From the NCBI GenBank assembly GCA_017577365.1, contig PKRJ01000018.1, positions 3,189 to 67,188 of the forward strand: 64,000 bases of DNA. The letters run 5' to 3'. This document shows, one piece after another, positions 17,558-26,049 of the stretch. The first letter of the stretch is position 1. Every line of letters begins with the position of its first letter. The DNA comes from Gammaproteobacteria bacterium. GTDB taxonomy: Bacteria > Pseudomonadota > Gammaproteobacteria > Steroidobacterales > Rariloculaceae. The notes beneath the pieces are model-generated. The model was given only the letters and a program-made list of their open reading frames with translations. It was not told where the DNA came from and ran no database searches. Both the position numbers and the translations under genes were made by a program.

Positions 17558-18345
17558 TAGAGGCGCATCGCGATCGGCGCGAATATCGCCGTCACGACGA
17601 CCGACGCCGCGAACACGACCGCGATATCAAAGAGCTGCACGCTCCCGTGCATCAGGCCGCGCGACGCGCGGGCCAGATGCGTCACCGGATTCACCGCGAC
17701 GACGGACTGCAGCCACGCCGGCATCGTCCTGGGATCGACGAAGATGTCGCTGACGAACGTCATCGGGAACAGCAAGAAGCTCGTCGTCATGACCGATTCC
17801 GGTTGACGCACGAGAAAGCCGACGATGATCCACGGCCACGACATCGCCGACGCGAACACGAGCATCAGGAGCACCGCGAGGACGACGCCGACGGGGCCGG
17901 CTTCCGGCCGGAAGCCGAGAATGAGCCCGACGATCAGCACGACGACGGCGGCGAGCGAGTAACGGAAGAGATCGCCGAGAAGCGCGCCCACGATCGGCGC
18001 GGGCTGCCAGATCGGCAGCGAGCGAAAGCGGTCGAACAGCCCCTTTTGAATGTCGGTATTGAGCCCGACGCCGGTATAGACGGTCAGGAACAAGACCGTC
18101 TGCACGACGATGCCGGGCAGCAAGTACTGCAGATACGCCTGCGTCGAGCCCGCGAGCGCACCGCCGAAAAGGTACGTGAACATCAACGTCATCATGATCG
18201 GGAACACGGTGACGTCGAAGAGCTGAAAGGGCACGTGCTTGATCTTGAGCAACGCGCGCCAGCCGAGGGTCAGCGTCGCGGAGAGCGCGCTCGGCGGGCG
18301 GATGCGTGCCACGGTCGTCGCGGTGCGGAAAGCGAGCTCGGTCAT
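17542..18345 (-). CDS. ABC-2 permease, DrrB type
   Basis: 267 residues, six predicted membrane segments, with a conserved NPVTHLARASRGLM segment near the end typical of ABC-2 permeases of the daunorubicin-resistance type. Start at ATG 18345 has GGAGGA and overlaps the ATPase stop. Partner of the ATPase at 18342; together they form an exporter for a hydrophobic compound, substrate unknown. Confidence 0.85.
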   Translation of the reverse strand: MTELAFRTATTVARIRPPSALSATLTLGWRALLKIKHVPFQLFDVTVFPIMMTLMFTYLFGGALAGSTQAYLQYLLPGIVVQTVLFLTVYTGVGLNTDIQKGLFDRFRSLPIWQPAPIVGALLGDLFRYSLAAVVVLIVGLILGFRPEAGPVGVVLAVLLMLVFASAMSWPWIIVGFLVRQPESVMTTSFLLFPMTFVSDIFVDPRTMPAWLQSVVAVNPVTHLARASRGLMHGSVQLFDIAVVFAASVVVTAIFAPIAMRLYYKER

Positions 18346-19304
18346 GCGGCTTCCTCCGTCGGGCGCTCCTCGGCGGGTCGCCCGGTGAGCGCAAAGAACA
18401 CGTCGTCGAGGCTCGGCTGCGCGAGCGCGAGCTCCGCGATGGCGATGCCGCGCGCGGTGAGCGCCGTCAGCACGCGCGGCACGTGCTCGTCGTCGGCGCA
18501 CTGCACCGCGAGAAGCGTCGGCTCGTGGCCGTCGTGGACGTCGTGCCCGAGCGTCTCCGCGAGCAGAGCGCGCGCCTCGTCCCGCCGTGCGGGGTCGGAT
18601 ACGCGCAGATGCACGGTGCGGCCGCCGATCGAGGCTTTGAGCTCGCGGCTCGTCCCTTCGGCGATCAGCCGTCCGTGATCGATGACGGCGAGCCGCTCGG
18701 CGAGGCGATCCGCCTCTTCGAGATACTGCGTCGTCAAGAGCACCGTCGTGCCTTCGCCCGCGATCGCGCGCACGATGTCCCAGACCTGGTTACGGCTTCG
18801 CGGGTCGAGCCCGGTCGTCGGCTCGTCGAGGAAGAGCAACTCGGGCCTTGCGACGAGACTCGCCGCGATGTCGAGGCGTCGCCGCATGCCGCCCGAGTAC
18901 GTTCGCACCTGCCGCCGCGCGGCGTCCTCGAGATCGAACGCACGCAGCAGCTCGCGTGCGCGCGCCTTCGCGTCGCGCCAGGAGAAACCCAGAAGACGCG
19001 CGACGAGCACGAGGTTCTCGTGGCCGGTCAGGTCCTCGTCGACCGAAGCGAACTGACCCGTGAGGCTCACTTTCGCGCGCACGGCCGCAGCCTCCTTCAC
19101 GATATCGTGGCCGAGCACGCGCGCCGAGCCGCCGCCCGGTCGGATCAGCGTCGCGAGGATGCGGATCATCGTCGTCTTGCCCGCGCCGTTCGGGCCGAGC
19201 AGGCCGTAGACCATGCCGCGCCGGACGAACAGATCCACGCCGTTCAGCGCGCGCGTTTCGCCGAAGGTTTTCGAGAGCCCTGCGGTTTCGATGGCTGGTG
19301 ACAT
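18342..19304 (-). CDS. ABC ATPase, DrrA type
   Basis: 320 residues. Walker A GPNGAGKTT, signature YSGGMRRRLD, Walker B LLFLDEPTTGLDP, and the LTGQFASVDEDLTGHENL stretch common to DrrA-type daunorubicin-resistance ATPases. C-terminal domain (VHLRVSDPARRDEARALL) is the usual DrrA regulatory extension. Start at ATG 19304 right after the stop of the upstream thioesterase gene (five-base gap). Ribosome binding site is weak (ACGAG). Confidence 0.85.
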   Translation of the reverse strand: MSPAIETAGLSKTFGETRALNGVDLFVRRGMVYGLLGPNGAGKTTMIRILATLIRPGGGSARVLGHDIVKEAAAVRAKVSLTGQFASVDEDLTGHENLVLVARLLGFSWRDAKARARELLRAFDLEDAARRQVRTYSGGMRRRLDIAASLVARPELLFLDEPTTGLDPRSRNQVWDIVRAIAGEGTTVLLTTQYLEEADRLAERLAVIDHGRLIAEGTSRELKASIGGRTVHLRVSDPARRDEARALLAETLGHDVHDGHEPTLLAVQCADDEHVPRVLTALTARGIAIAELALAQPSLDDVFFALTGRPAEERPTEEAA

Positions 19305-19309
19305 GGTTG

Positions 19310-19768
19310 TTACTCGTTCTTTGCCGGCTTCTTCAGCGCGACGAACTCGCCCTCGAACGTCGCCGCGTTGCCCCGTCCGCAGTCGAGCACGGCCGTCACG
19401 GCGACCCGCGCCATGCGTTTGCGCGCGAGCTGCCGCACGAAGCCTTCCCAATCGGCCGGCCGCGTCAGCGCCGAGCGCACGGTGAAGTCGTCCGCCATCG
19501 GCGCGTCGAAGACCATCGTGTGACGGCGGATCACGACCTTCGCTTCGACGTTCGCGTCGCGCAGGCGCGTGTGGACGAGCGCCCACGCGCAGAGCATCGC
19601 CGCGGCCGTCGCGCTGCCTCCGAACACGGTCTCGCGGTGGTTGATATTCGGCGCGAGCGGCACGTGCAGGACCACCGCGTCGGTATCGACCGAGACGACG
19701 CCGATCCCCATCGCCTTCGACAACGGGATTTGCCGATGCAGATACTCCTCGAGGGCCTCGGCTTCCAT
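19310..19768 (-). CDS. Thioesterase, YiiD C-terminal/hotdog domain
   Basis: 152 residues. Hotdog-fold thioesterase resembling the C-terminal domain of YiiD: LSKAMGIGVVSVDTDAVVLHVPL, then NINHRETVFGGSATAAAMLCAW with the glycine-rich helix turn. It lies directly upstream of the DrrAB pair and is likely co-transcribed; it may hydrolyse an acyl-CoA. Substrate unknown. Confidence 0.75.
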   Translation of the reverse strand: MEAEALEEYLHRQIPLSKAMGIGVVSVDTDAVVLHVPLAPNINHRETVFGGSATAAAMLCAWALVHTRLRDANVEAKVVIRRHTMVFDAPMADDFTVRSALTRPADWEGFVRQLARKRMARVAVTAVLDCGRGNAATFEGEFVALKKPAKNE

Positions 19769-19798
19769 GTTAGCGATCCGTGAGTCGTGCGATGATCG

Positions 19799-21685
19799 TC
19801 AGCCCGTGCCGAGAGCCCGTTCGCGCTCCGCGTTCTCGGCAGATTCCGTCTCGTCGACGTCGCACGCGAGAAATCCGCCCGACTGATGCCGCCACAGCTT
19901 GGCATAAAGCCCGTTCCGCGCGAGCAACTCTTCGTGCGTGCCGCTCTCGACGATTCGTCCCTGGTCCAGCACGATGAGGCGATCGAGCGCGGCAATCGTC
20001 GACAGCCGGTGCGCGATCGCGATCACGGTCTTGTTCTCCATCAAGGCGTAGAGCTGCTCCTGAATCGCCGCCTCGACCTCGGAGTCGAGCGCGGATGTCG
20101 CCTCGTCGAGCACGAGAATCGGCGCGTTCTTGAGCAGCACGCGCGCGATCGCGATCCGCTGACGCTGGCCTCCGGAAAGCTTCACGCCGCGCTCGCCGGC
20201 ATGCGCGTCGTACCCGGTGCGGCCTTCGCGGTCGGTCAGCCCGACGATGAACTCGTGCGCGTGGGCGCGCTTCGCGGCTTCGATGATTTCCTCCTCGGAC
20301 GCATCGGGCCGCCCGTAGCGGATGTTGTCGCGGATCGAGCGATGCAGCAGCGAGGTATCCTGCGTGACGACCGCGATGTGCCGGCGCAGCGATTCCTGCG
20401 TGACCTCCGAGATATCCTGGCCGTCGATCGTGATCCGCCCGGACTGCACGTCATAGAAGCGCAGCAGCAGGTTCACGAGCGTCGACTTGCCCGCGCCCGA
20501 TCGACCCACGACGCCGACCTTCTCGCCCGGGCGGATCACGAGGTTGAAATCCTCGAGGACCGCGTTCTCCTCCGCGTAGTTGAAATTGACGTGCTCGAAG
20601 CGGATCTCGCCGCGCGTGACGACGAGCTCGCGCGCGTTCGGCTTGTCCGTGACCGCGAGCGGCTGCGCGATCGTCGAGACGCCGTCCTGCACCGTGCCGA
20701 TGTTCTCGAAGATGCCGGCGACCTCCCACAGGATCCAGTTCGACATCGAGCGAATACGCATCACGAGCGCGATCGCGACGGCGATCGCGCCGAGCGTCGC
20801 GGCGGCCTCGAGCCATGCCCAGATCGCCGTCGCGGCGATCGCGACGAGCAAGAGCGCGTTGAGCGTCTGCAGCGTGACCGTGAGCCACGTGACGAGCCTC
20901 GCCTGACGATAGACCGTCTTCATGAACTCGCTCATCGCGTCGCGCGCGTATTCCTGCTCGTACCGGGTATGCGCAAACAGCTTGATCGTCTGAATATTCG
21001 TATAGCTGTCGACGATGCGGCCCGTCATCGTCGCGCGCGCGTCGGCCTGGGCCTTCGAGACGGCTTGGAGCCGCGGAACGAAATAGACAAGCAGGGCGAT
21101 GTAGCCGCCGAGCCAGGCGATCAGCGGCAGCGTGAGCACGATGTCGGTCTGGCCGACGAGCACGACCGTGCCCGCGAAGTACACGACGACGTAGACCATC
21201 ACGTCCATCAGCGTGACGACGGTCTCGCGCGTCGCGAGCGCGGTCTGCATGATCTTCTGCGAGATGCGGCCGGCGAGCTCGTCCTGGAAGAAACGGGGGC
21301 TCTGCCGCAGCACGTAGCGATGGCCGATCCAGCGGACGAGCATCGGGTAGTTGCCGAAGATCGTCTGATGCACGACGAGCGATTGCGCGAGCACGAGCAT
21401 CGGCAGGCCGATCGCGATCGCGAGCGCGACCAAGGCGAGCCCTTTACCGTGCTCGGCGAGGAACGATCCCCGGTCCGCGTCCGCGAGCCAGTCGACGAGC
21501 GAGCCGATATAACCGAAGAGGGCGACCTCGGCGACCGAGACGAGCGCGGTCAGCACGGACATCAGCGCAAGCCACGGGAGCACCGGCCGAGAAATGTGGA
21601 GCAGGAACGGCAGGAGCTTCCGCGGCGGCTCGCGCGGCTCGCCGGGCGGGAAAGGATCGACCAAGGTCTCGAAAAACCGGAACAT
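19799..21685 (-). CDS. ABC exporter, fused permease/ATPase
   Basis: 628 residues. An N-terminal six-helix exporter domain (about 35-330) and a C-terminal ATPase with Walker A GRSGAGKS, signature LSGGQRQRIAIAR and Walker B PILVLDEATSALD. There is no C39 peptidase domain, so it is not a bacteriocin-processing transporter by itself. MsbA/multidrug-like; start at ATG 21685 with AGAGG upstream. The final 20 residues are hydrophilic (DETESAENAERER). Confidence 0.85.
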   Translation of the reverse strand: MFRFFETLVDPFPPGEPREPPRKLLPFLLHISRPVLPWLALMSVLTALVSVAEVALFGYIGSLVDWLADADRGSFLAEHGKGLALVALAIAIGLPMLVLAQSLVVHQTIFGNYPMLVRWIGHRYVLRQSPRFFQDELAGRISQKIMQTALATRETVVTLMDVMVYVVVYFAGTVVLVGQTDIVLTLPLIAWLGGYIALLVYFVPRLQAVSKAQADARATMTGRIVDSYTNIQTIKLFAHTRYEQEYARDAMSEFMKTVYRQARLVTWLTVTLQTLNALLLVAIAATAIWAWLEAAATLGAIAVAIALVMRIRSMSNWILWEVAGIFENIGTVQDGVSTIAQPLAVTDKPNARELVVTRGEIRFEHVNFNYAEENAVLEDFNLVIRPGEKVGVVGRSGAGKSTLVNLLLRFYDVQSGRITIDGQDISEVTQESLRRHIAVVTQDTSLLHRSIRDNIRYGRPDASEEEIIEAAKRAHAHEFIVGLTDREGRTGYDAHAGERGVKLSGGQRQRIAIARVLLKNAPILVLDEATSALDSEVEAAIQEQLYALMENKTVIAIAHRLSTIAALDRLIVLDQGRIVESGTHEELLARNGLYAKLWRHQSGGFLACDVDETESAENAERERALGTG

Positions 21686-21761
21686 TCGAACCTCTGTCGC
21701 GTTCGGGGGCTCGACGGTCGACCGCGTGCGCGGCCGAGCCCACCAGTGTAGAGCGTCCGCG

Positions 21762-21789
21762 GCGGCCGACGCGAAGCCTTGTCGGCCGC
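21762..21789 (-). terminator. Hairpin downstream of panD
   Basis: Perfect 9-bp stem GCGGCCGAC / GTCGGCCGC (21762-21770 and 21781-21789) with a 10-base loop, 20 bp beyond the panD stop. No T-run follows, so Rho-independent action is uncertain. Confidence 0.5.
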
Positions 21790-21808
21790 TCGGCCGTGCC
21801 GGGTGGCT

Positions 21809-22246
21809 CTAGCGATTCGACGCGCGAAGCGGCGCCGGGTTCTCGTCGGCGATGGACCAGCGCCCGGACGGATCGCGCCGGTAGACGAGCTCGCGAATTT
21901 GCTTCAGCCGGTTCTGCTCGTCGAAGATCGCGACTCTCGGTCTGATCGACGCGAGCTCGTCGAGCTCGACGTCGGCGCGCGCGGCGATGATGATCTCGTC
22001 GCCGACTTGACACGTGCGCGCGGCGGCGCCGTTCAGCACGCAGCCTCGGCCGCCGCGTTCTCCGTGGATCACGTACGTGGTGATGCGCGCGCCCGTGTTC
22101 TTGTTCCAGACCTCGACGAACTCGAGCGGCATCAGGCCGACGAGCTCGCAAAAGTCCGGATCGAGGGCGATCGACCCTTCGTAATGCAGGTCGGCGCCGG
22201 TCACGCGCAGACCGTGGAGCTTCGCGATTAGAATCGAACGTCTCAA
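21809..22246 (-). CDS. panD: Aspartate 1-decarboxylase
   Basis: 145 residues. Makes beta-alanine from aspartate for pantothenate and CoA synthesis, using a pyruvoyl group produced by self-cleavage. With a TTG start at 22246 (GGAG seven bases upstream), Lys9, His11, Tyr22, the cleavage site Gly24-Ser25, Arg54, Thr57 and Tyr58 fall exactly on the E. coli PanD positions; ADLHYEGS is nearly identical. That numbering is the main reason for choosing TTG over an ATG at 22348. The C-terminus is about 20 residues longer than usual. No other pantothenate gene is nearby. Confidence 0.9.
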   Translation of the reverse strand: MRRSILIAKLHGLRVTGADLHYEGSIALDPDFCELVGLMPLEFVEVWNKNTGARITTYVIHGERGGRGCVLNGAAARTCQVGDEIIIAARADVELDELASIRPRVAIFDEQNRLKQIRELVYRRDPSGRWSIADENPAPLRASNR

Positions 22247-22451
22247 GAACGCACTCCGCTCGATGGCGCCGCGCCCGAGCCGCTCCGCGCGGTCGGGCGA
22301 CTCGTCGGATACGGCGGCGCCGGCTCGCGGCGCTCGATAGGCCGGCACGGCCCCTCAGCCGGCGGCCGGACGCGCCACTGTAGCGGTCGCGCGACGAAGC
22401 GGCAACCCCGGCGGTGCCGTCTCGTGACGGAGCACCCTTTCAGCGGGGGCG

Positions 22452-22616
22452 TCAAGCCGTGCGGCGACGCCAACCCTTCGTTTTCCGCGTCCTCCGCGCG
22501 CGGACCGTCACGTCGTGGCCGCGATGCTCCAATCGCGCACCGATATGCTCGGCGATCTTCGCCGTTTGGCCCTCGTGGCCGTCGGTCGTGCCGTAAACGA
22601 TCAGCTGGCGCGCCAC
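22452..22616 (-). pseudogene. Truncated flavodoxin-domain relic (HemG-like)
   Basis: From GTG 22616 the frame reads QLIVYGTTDGHEGQTAKIAEHIG and ends HRGHDVTV before turning into Arg/Lys-rich sequence and a stop. This is the first strand, phosphate-binding loop and first helix of a flavodoxin of the menaquinone-dependent protoporphyrinogen oxidase type, but only about 35 of some 150-180 residues remain. It looks like a decayed fragment. Confidence 0.55.
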
Positions 22617-22751
22617 GCGAAAGAGCCTATCGCTGGAAATCCGTTCCGTCGATGGCCGAGACCTTTGCACACGCGGGCCGGCCTCGCGACAATACCCGTC
22701 AGTACAAGATCATCGATGCGCCGCGGACGGCGCTCGCGGGGGAAGATCGAT

Positions 22752-24842
22752 ATGACGAAGCTCTGCACGAGACGCGGCGGGCTCTTCGCGTTGCTCGCAT
22801 TGTCACTGACGATCGGCGGCGAAGCGCTCGCTCAGCACGGCCTGGTTCCCACCGACGCCGCTCGCGCGGCCGCGCTCGCTACGCGCGTCGCGGAGCTCGA
22901 AGCCGAGACGCAGCGTCTCGAGGACATCATCGCGATCCACCGCCTGCAGCGCGCGTACGGCTACTACATCGACAAGGGTTATTGGAACGAGGCGGCCGAC
23001 CTCTTCGCGGACGATGCGACGTTCGAGGTCGGCGTCGACGGCGTGTACCGCGGCCGCGAGCGGATCCGTCAGGCGATCATCCGCTACGGCAAGGGTCGCG
23101 ACGGCACAGGCCCCGGGCTGCCGTTCGGTCAGTTCAACCATCACATGCAGCTTCAGCCGGTCGTCACGATCGCCGAGGACGGCAAGACCGCGCGGGCGCG
23201 CTGGCGGCAGCTCGCATTGCTGGGCGAATACAAGGTTTCCGCGCATTGGGGCGATGCGGTCATCGAGAGCCGGTACGTGAAGGAAGGCGGGATTTGGAAG
23301 ATCGCCTCGATGCGGGTCTACACGAACTTCGTCGCGCCGTACGAGGGCGGCTGGGCTTCGCTCGAGCCGGTCAGAGGCGATTGGCGCTCGGACGTCGCGA
23401 AGGCGTTTCCGCCCGACGCGCCGCCGACGGAGGTCTATCGGCCGTTCCCGGACGTCTTCGTCCCGCCGTTCCACTATGAGCCGCAAAGCCGGCCGCTACC
23501 CGCGGCGCTGAATGAAGCGCAGGCGCCGGGCGACGGGCCGCTCGGCGCGCTCGAGGACGCGGCGAACAAGATCGCGCATCGGCTCGCGATCCTCGCTTCC
23601 GAGCGGGAGATCGAGAATCTGCAGGCGAAATACGGCTACTACATCGACAAGGGCTTGTGGGACGAGGCCGCGAGCCTTTTCGCCGAGGACGGCACTTATG
23701 AGTTCGGCCAGAGCGGCGTCTATGTCGGCCGGCAACGCGTCCGTCAGGCGCTCGAGCTCATGGGGCCGAAGGGCCTCGAGCGCGGGCAGCTCAATAACTA
23801 TCCGATGCTGCAGCCGATCATCACCGTCTCGCCCGATCTGCGCACGGCCAAGGCGCGTTGGCGCAGCGACGTGCAGCTTTCGCGCGGAGGCAAGGGCCGT
23901 TGGGGCGCCGGCGTTTACGAGAACGAGTACGTCAACGAGAACGGCGTCTGGCGGATCTCGAAGCTGCACTACTACGTCGTGATGTGGGCCGACTACGACA
24001 AGGGCTGGGTCGAGGGACCGTTGCCCGTCGAGGGGCCGAGTAAGACGCTGCCTCCGGATCGGCCGCCGACGATGGTGTACGAGTCGCTGCCGAAGGCGAT
24101 CTTCGTGCCGTACCACTACGAGCATCCGGTTCGTCACGGCAAGCCGATCCTGCCGATCGACGTGCCGCGCGGGGGAGGAGGCGAGCTCGACGAGATCGCG
24201 GAGCGGCTCGCGGACGTCTCGGCGCGCGCGCTGCGGCTCGCGGACCAATCCGCGGTCGAGAAGCTGCAGCGAACGTACGGCTACTACGTCGATCAGGCTC
24301 AGTGGCACGACGTCGCGGACCTCTTCGCGGTCGACGGCTCGCTCGAGATCGGCGGGCGAGGCGTGTTCTTGGGCCGCGAGCGAGCACGCGAATATCTCCT
24401 CACGGCGTTCGGCGAGCCGGGCCGACGCGATGGGCTGCTGATCGATCACCAGCAGTTGCAGGGCATCGTCACGATCCACCCGGACGGACGTACCGCCGAG
24501 GGCCGGTGGACCGCGTTCGTCATGGGGGCAGGCGGATGGGGCGACTGCTACTACGAGAACGACTACGTGAAGGTGAACGGCGTCTGGATGATCAAGGCGC
24601 TGCACGGTCCGTTCAACATGTATTCGTCGTACGCCGTCGGCTGGGTCGACAACACGACGCCGAACACGCGGCCCGAAAGCTTCGGTGTGCCGCCGGATCT
24701 ACCGCCGTCGGTCGTTTATCTCACGTTTCCGAACTACTACGTCGAGCCGTTCCACTACCCGAACCCGGTCACGGGCCGCGTCGCGCCGCCGCCCGATCCG
24801 GCCGCGGGCGGCGTGGCGTTCGGGAGAGGGCTCGAGCCCTGA
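22752..24842 (+). CDS. Secreted protein with three tandem SnoaL-like domains
   Basis: 696 residues; ATG 22752 with GGGGGAAG upstream and a signal peptide ending EALAQ. After a short coiled segment (LATRVAELEAETQRLEDII) three diverged copies of one domain follow, marked by YGYYIDKGYW (about 69), YGYYIDKGLW (about 295) and YGYYVDQAQW (about 510); each copy continues with a DLFADDATFE-like strand, a GVYxGRERxRQ turn and a late WxxY strand. Each copy ends with a Pro-rich PPTxVYxxxP...PxHY linker. This is the SnoaL_4/NTF2 fold repeated in one chain. Catalytic role unknown; could act as a multi-site dehydratase/isomerase or scaffold. Confidence 0.8.
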   Translation: MTKLCTRRGGLFALLALSLTIGGEALAQHGLVPTDAARAAALATRVAELEAETQRLEDIIAIHRLQRAYGYYIDKGYWNEAADLFADDATFEVGVDGVYRGRERIRQAIIRYGKGRDGTGPGLPFGQFNHHMQLQPVVTIAEDGKTARARWRQLALLGEYKVSAHWGDAVIESRYVKEGGIWKIASMRVYTNFVAPYEGGWASLEPVRGDWRSDVAKAFPPDAPPTEVYRPFPDVFVPPFHYEPQSRPLPAALNEAQAPGDGPLGALEDAANKIAHRLAILASEREIENLQAKYGYYIDKGLWDEAASLFAEDGTYEFGQSGVYVGRQRVRQALELMGPKGLERGQLNNYPMLQPIITVSPDLRTAKARWRSDVQLSRGGKGRWGAGVYENEYVNENGVWRISKLHYYVVMWADYDKGWVEGPLPVEGPSKTLPPDRPPTMVYESLPKAIFVPYHYEHPVRHGKPILPIDVPRGGGGELDEIAERLADVSARALRLADQSAVEKLQRTYGYYVDQAQWHDVADLFAVDGSLEIGGRGVFLGRERAREYLLTAFGEPGRRDGLLIDHQQLQGIVTIHPDGRTAEGRWTAFVMGAGGWGDCYYENDYVKVNGVWMIKALHGPFNMYSSYAVGWVDNTTPNTRPESFGVPPDLPPSVVYLTFPNYYVEPFHYPNPVTGRVAPPPDPAAGGVAFGRGLEP

Positions 24843-24911
24843 AATCGCACCGAGCGTGCATCCGTCGGAGAGGGGGCGTCGGGCACGGCGCCGCTCCCTC
24901 GTGCGAAGCAT

Positions 24912-25340
24912 CTAACGGGCGGCGAGCAGCACGAGGCCCGTCGCGACGCCGAGCGCAAGGCCCGCGATCGTGAGCAACAGCGGACCCCGTCGCGCTTCGC
25001 GCGTGCTCGACGCGAAGATCACGAGAAGGGCACACGCGATGACCGCGCCGGCCCTGACGGCGTCGAGCCAGGCCGGCTGCTCGTACGGCAGTGCGCGGGT
25101 CGCGACGATGAGCAGGAGCGCGCACACGCCGGCTTTCGGCACATCGAGGTTCCTCCGTTCGACGAGCAGGGCCGCGGCGAGGACGCCGGCGAGCACGCCG
25201 ATGCTCGCGATCGCGAGGAGCGTCGGCCACGAGACGGGCTCGGGCACGCCGTAACGGCCGTACGCGAGCGCCGCGAGCGTTGCGGCGGCGACGATCGCGA
25301 TTCGAAGGGCCAGGGCTCGTGACGTTTCTTTCTCTTTCAT
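24912..25340 (-). CDS. Small four-helix membrane protein
   Basis: 142 residues; ATG 25340 with GAGG upstream. Four hydrophobic helices after a short basic N-terminus (MKEKETSRALALR). No recognised family. It lies 133 bp downstream of the double-glycine-leader gene on the same strand, separated by a short palindrome; such a neighbour could be an immunity or export partner, but that is inference. Confidence 0.65.
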   Translation of the reverse strand: MKEKETSRALALRIAIVAAATLAALAYGRYGVPEPVSWPTLLAIASIGVLAGVLAAALLVERRNLDVPKAGVCALLLIVATRALPYEQPAWLDAVRAGAVIACALLVIFASSTREARRGPLLLTIAGLALGVATGLVLLAAR

Positions 25341-25449
25341 CTCCGACGCCTCGACAGATTCATTCCGCCGAATGGGTGCCAAAAGGCGGCACGGCACACG
25401 CGGCCGTGCCGCCGATACGATCTCGAAGTTCCTACTGTTGAGCCGATAG

Positions 25450-25465
25450 AAAGACTATAGTCTTT
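25450..25465. repeat. 16-bp perfect palindrome in gap of peptide locus
   Basis: AAAGACTATAGTCTTT, a perfect 16-bp palindrome that is AT-rich in a GC-rich neighbourhood, 8 bp after the stop of the double-glycine-leader gene. It may be an operator or a weak terminator (T-runs flank it on both strands). Confidence 0.6.
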
Positions 25466-25473
25466 TTCGACGG

Positions 25474-25788
25474 CTAGCAGAACGAGGTCGCGAGATACAA
25501 TCCGCTGCCGAAGCCGACGAGAAACGCTCCGAACGGCACCGCGCCGATCGTCATCGCGGCCGTGCCGATCGCGATCGACGCGGTGCCGATGTCGCGCAGG
25601 AACTGCTTCCTCTGCTCGAGAAGCGCCTGTCGCTGCCTCTCGAGCTCGGCGGGGTCGATGGTCTGGGCATCCTGGCCGCCGCTGACGAGCTCGAGCTCCG
25701 CCGCCGTCAGCTCCCGAATGCTCGCCAACGCGGCGGCGCCGCCCGACGCCAATGCCAGACTGCCGATCGAGGGTAAGGTCGTCGTCAT
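25474..25788 (-). CDS. Double-glycine-leader peptide precursor (bacteriocin-like)
   Basis: 104 residues; ATG 25788 with a perfect AGGAGG seven bases upstream. A 38-residue leader ends IRELTAAELELVSGG, the signature of double-glycine leaders cut by C39 peptidase transporters, with cleavage expected after Gly38. The 66-residue core has an amphipathic charged helix (PAELERQRQALLEQRKQFLRD) and then a Gly/Ala-rich hydrophobic stretch (about 68-101) ending in a single C-terminal Cys104, like pore-forming class II bacteriocins or microcins. No modification enzymes or C39 transporter are next to it in this window. Confidence 0.75.
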   Translation of the reverse strand: MTTTLPSIGSLALASGGAAALASIRELTAAELELVSGGQDAQTIDPAELERQRQALLEQRKQFLRDIGTASIAIGTAAMTIGAVPFGAFLVGFGSGLYLATSFC

Positions 25789-26049
25789 GATGTCCTCCTG
25801 AGCTCCGTGCCTTCCATTGCATGCGGCGATGCTGCGAGCCGCCGTGCGACGGAAGCGGCGCACCGAAGCCGGAGCGGGACGCGGTGCGGACCGAGACCGG
25901 GAAGACTGCCGTGCGCCTCGAACCAACCGGGTGCGCTGCTTCCGTCGGGGCGATGGTCTCGCGCGACGGGCTGCGCCGCGAGCAGCGCTTCTCGGCGTTA
26001 TGCGGAGTTTTGTCCGGCGAAGCGTGAGGAAGGAGGGCGCCGTCGGCCC

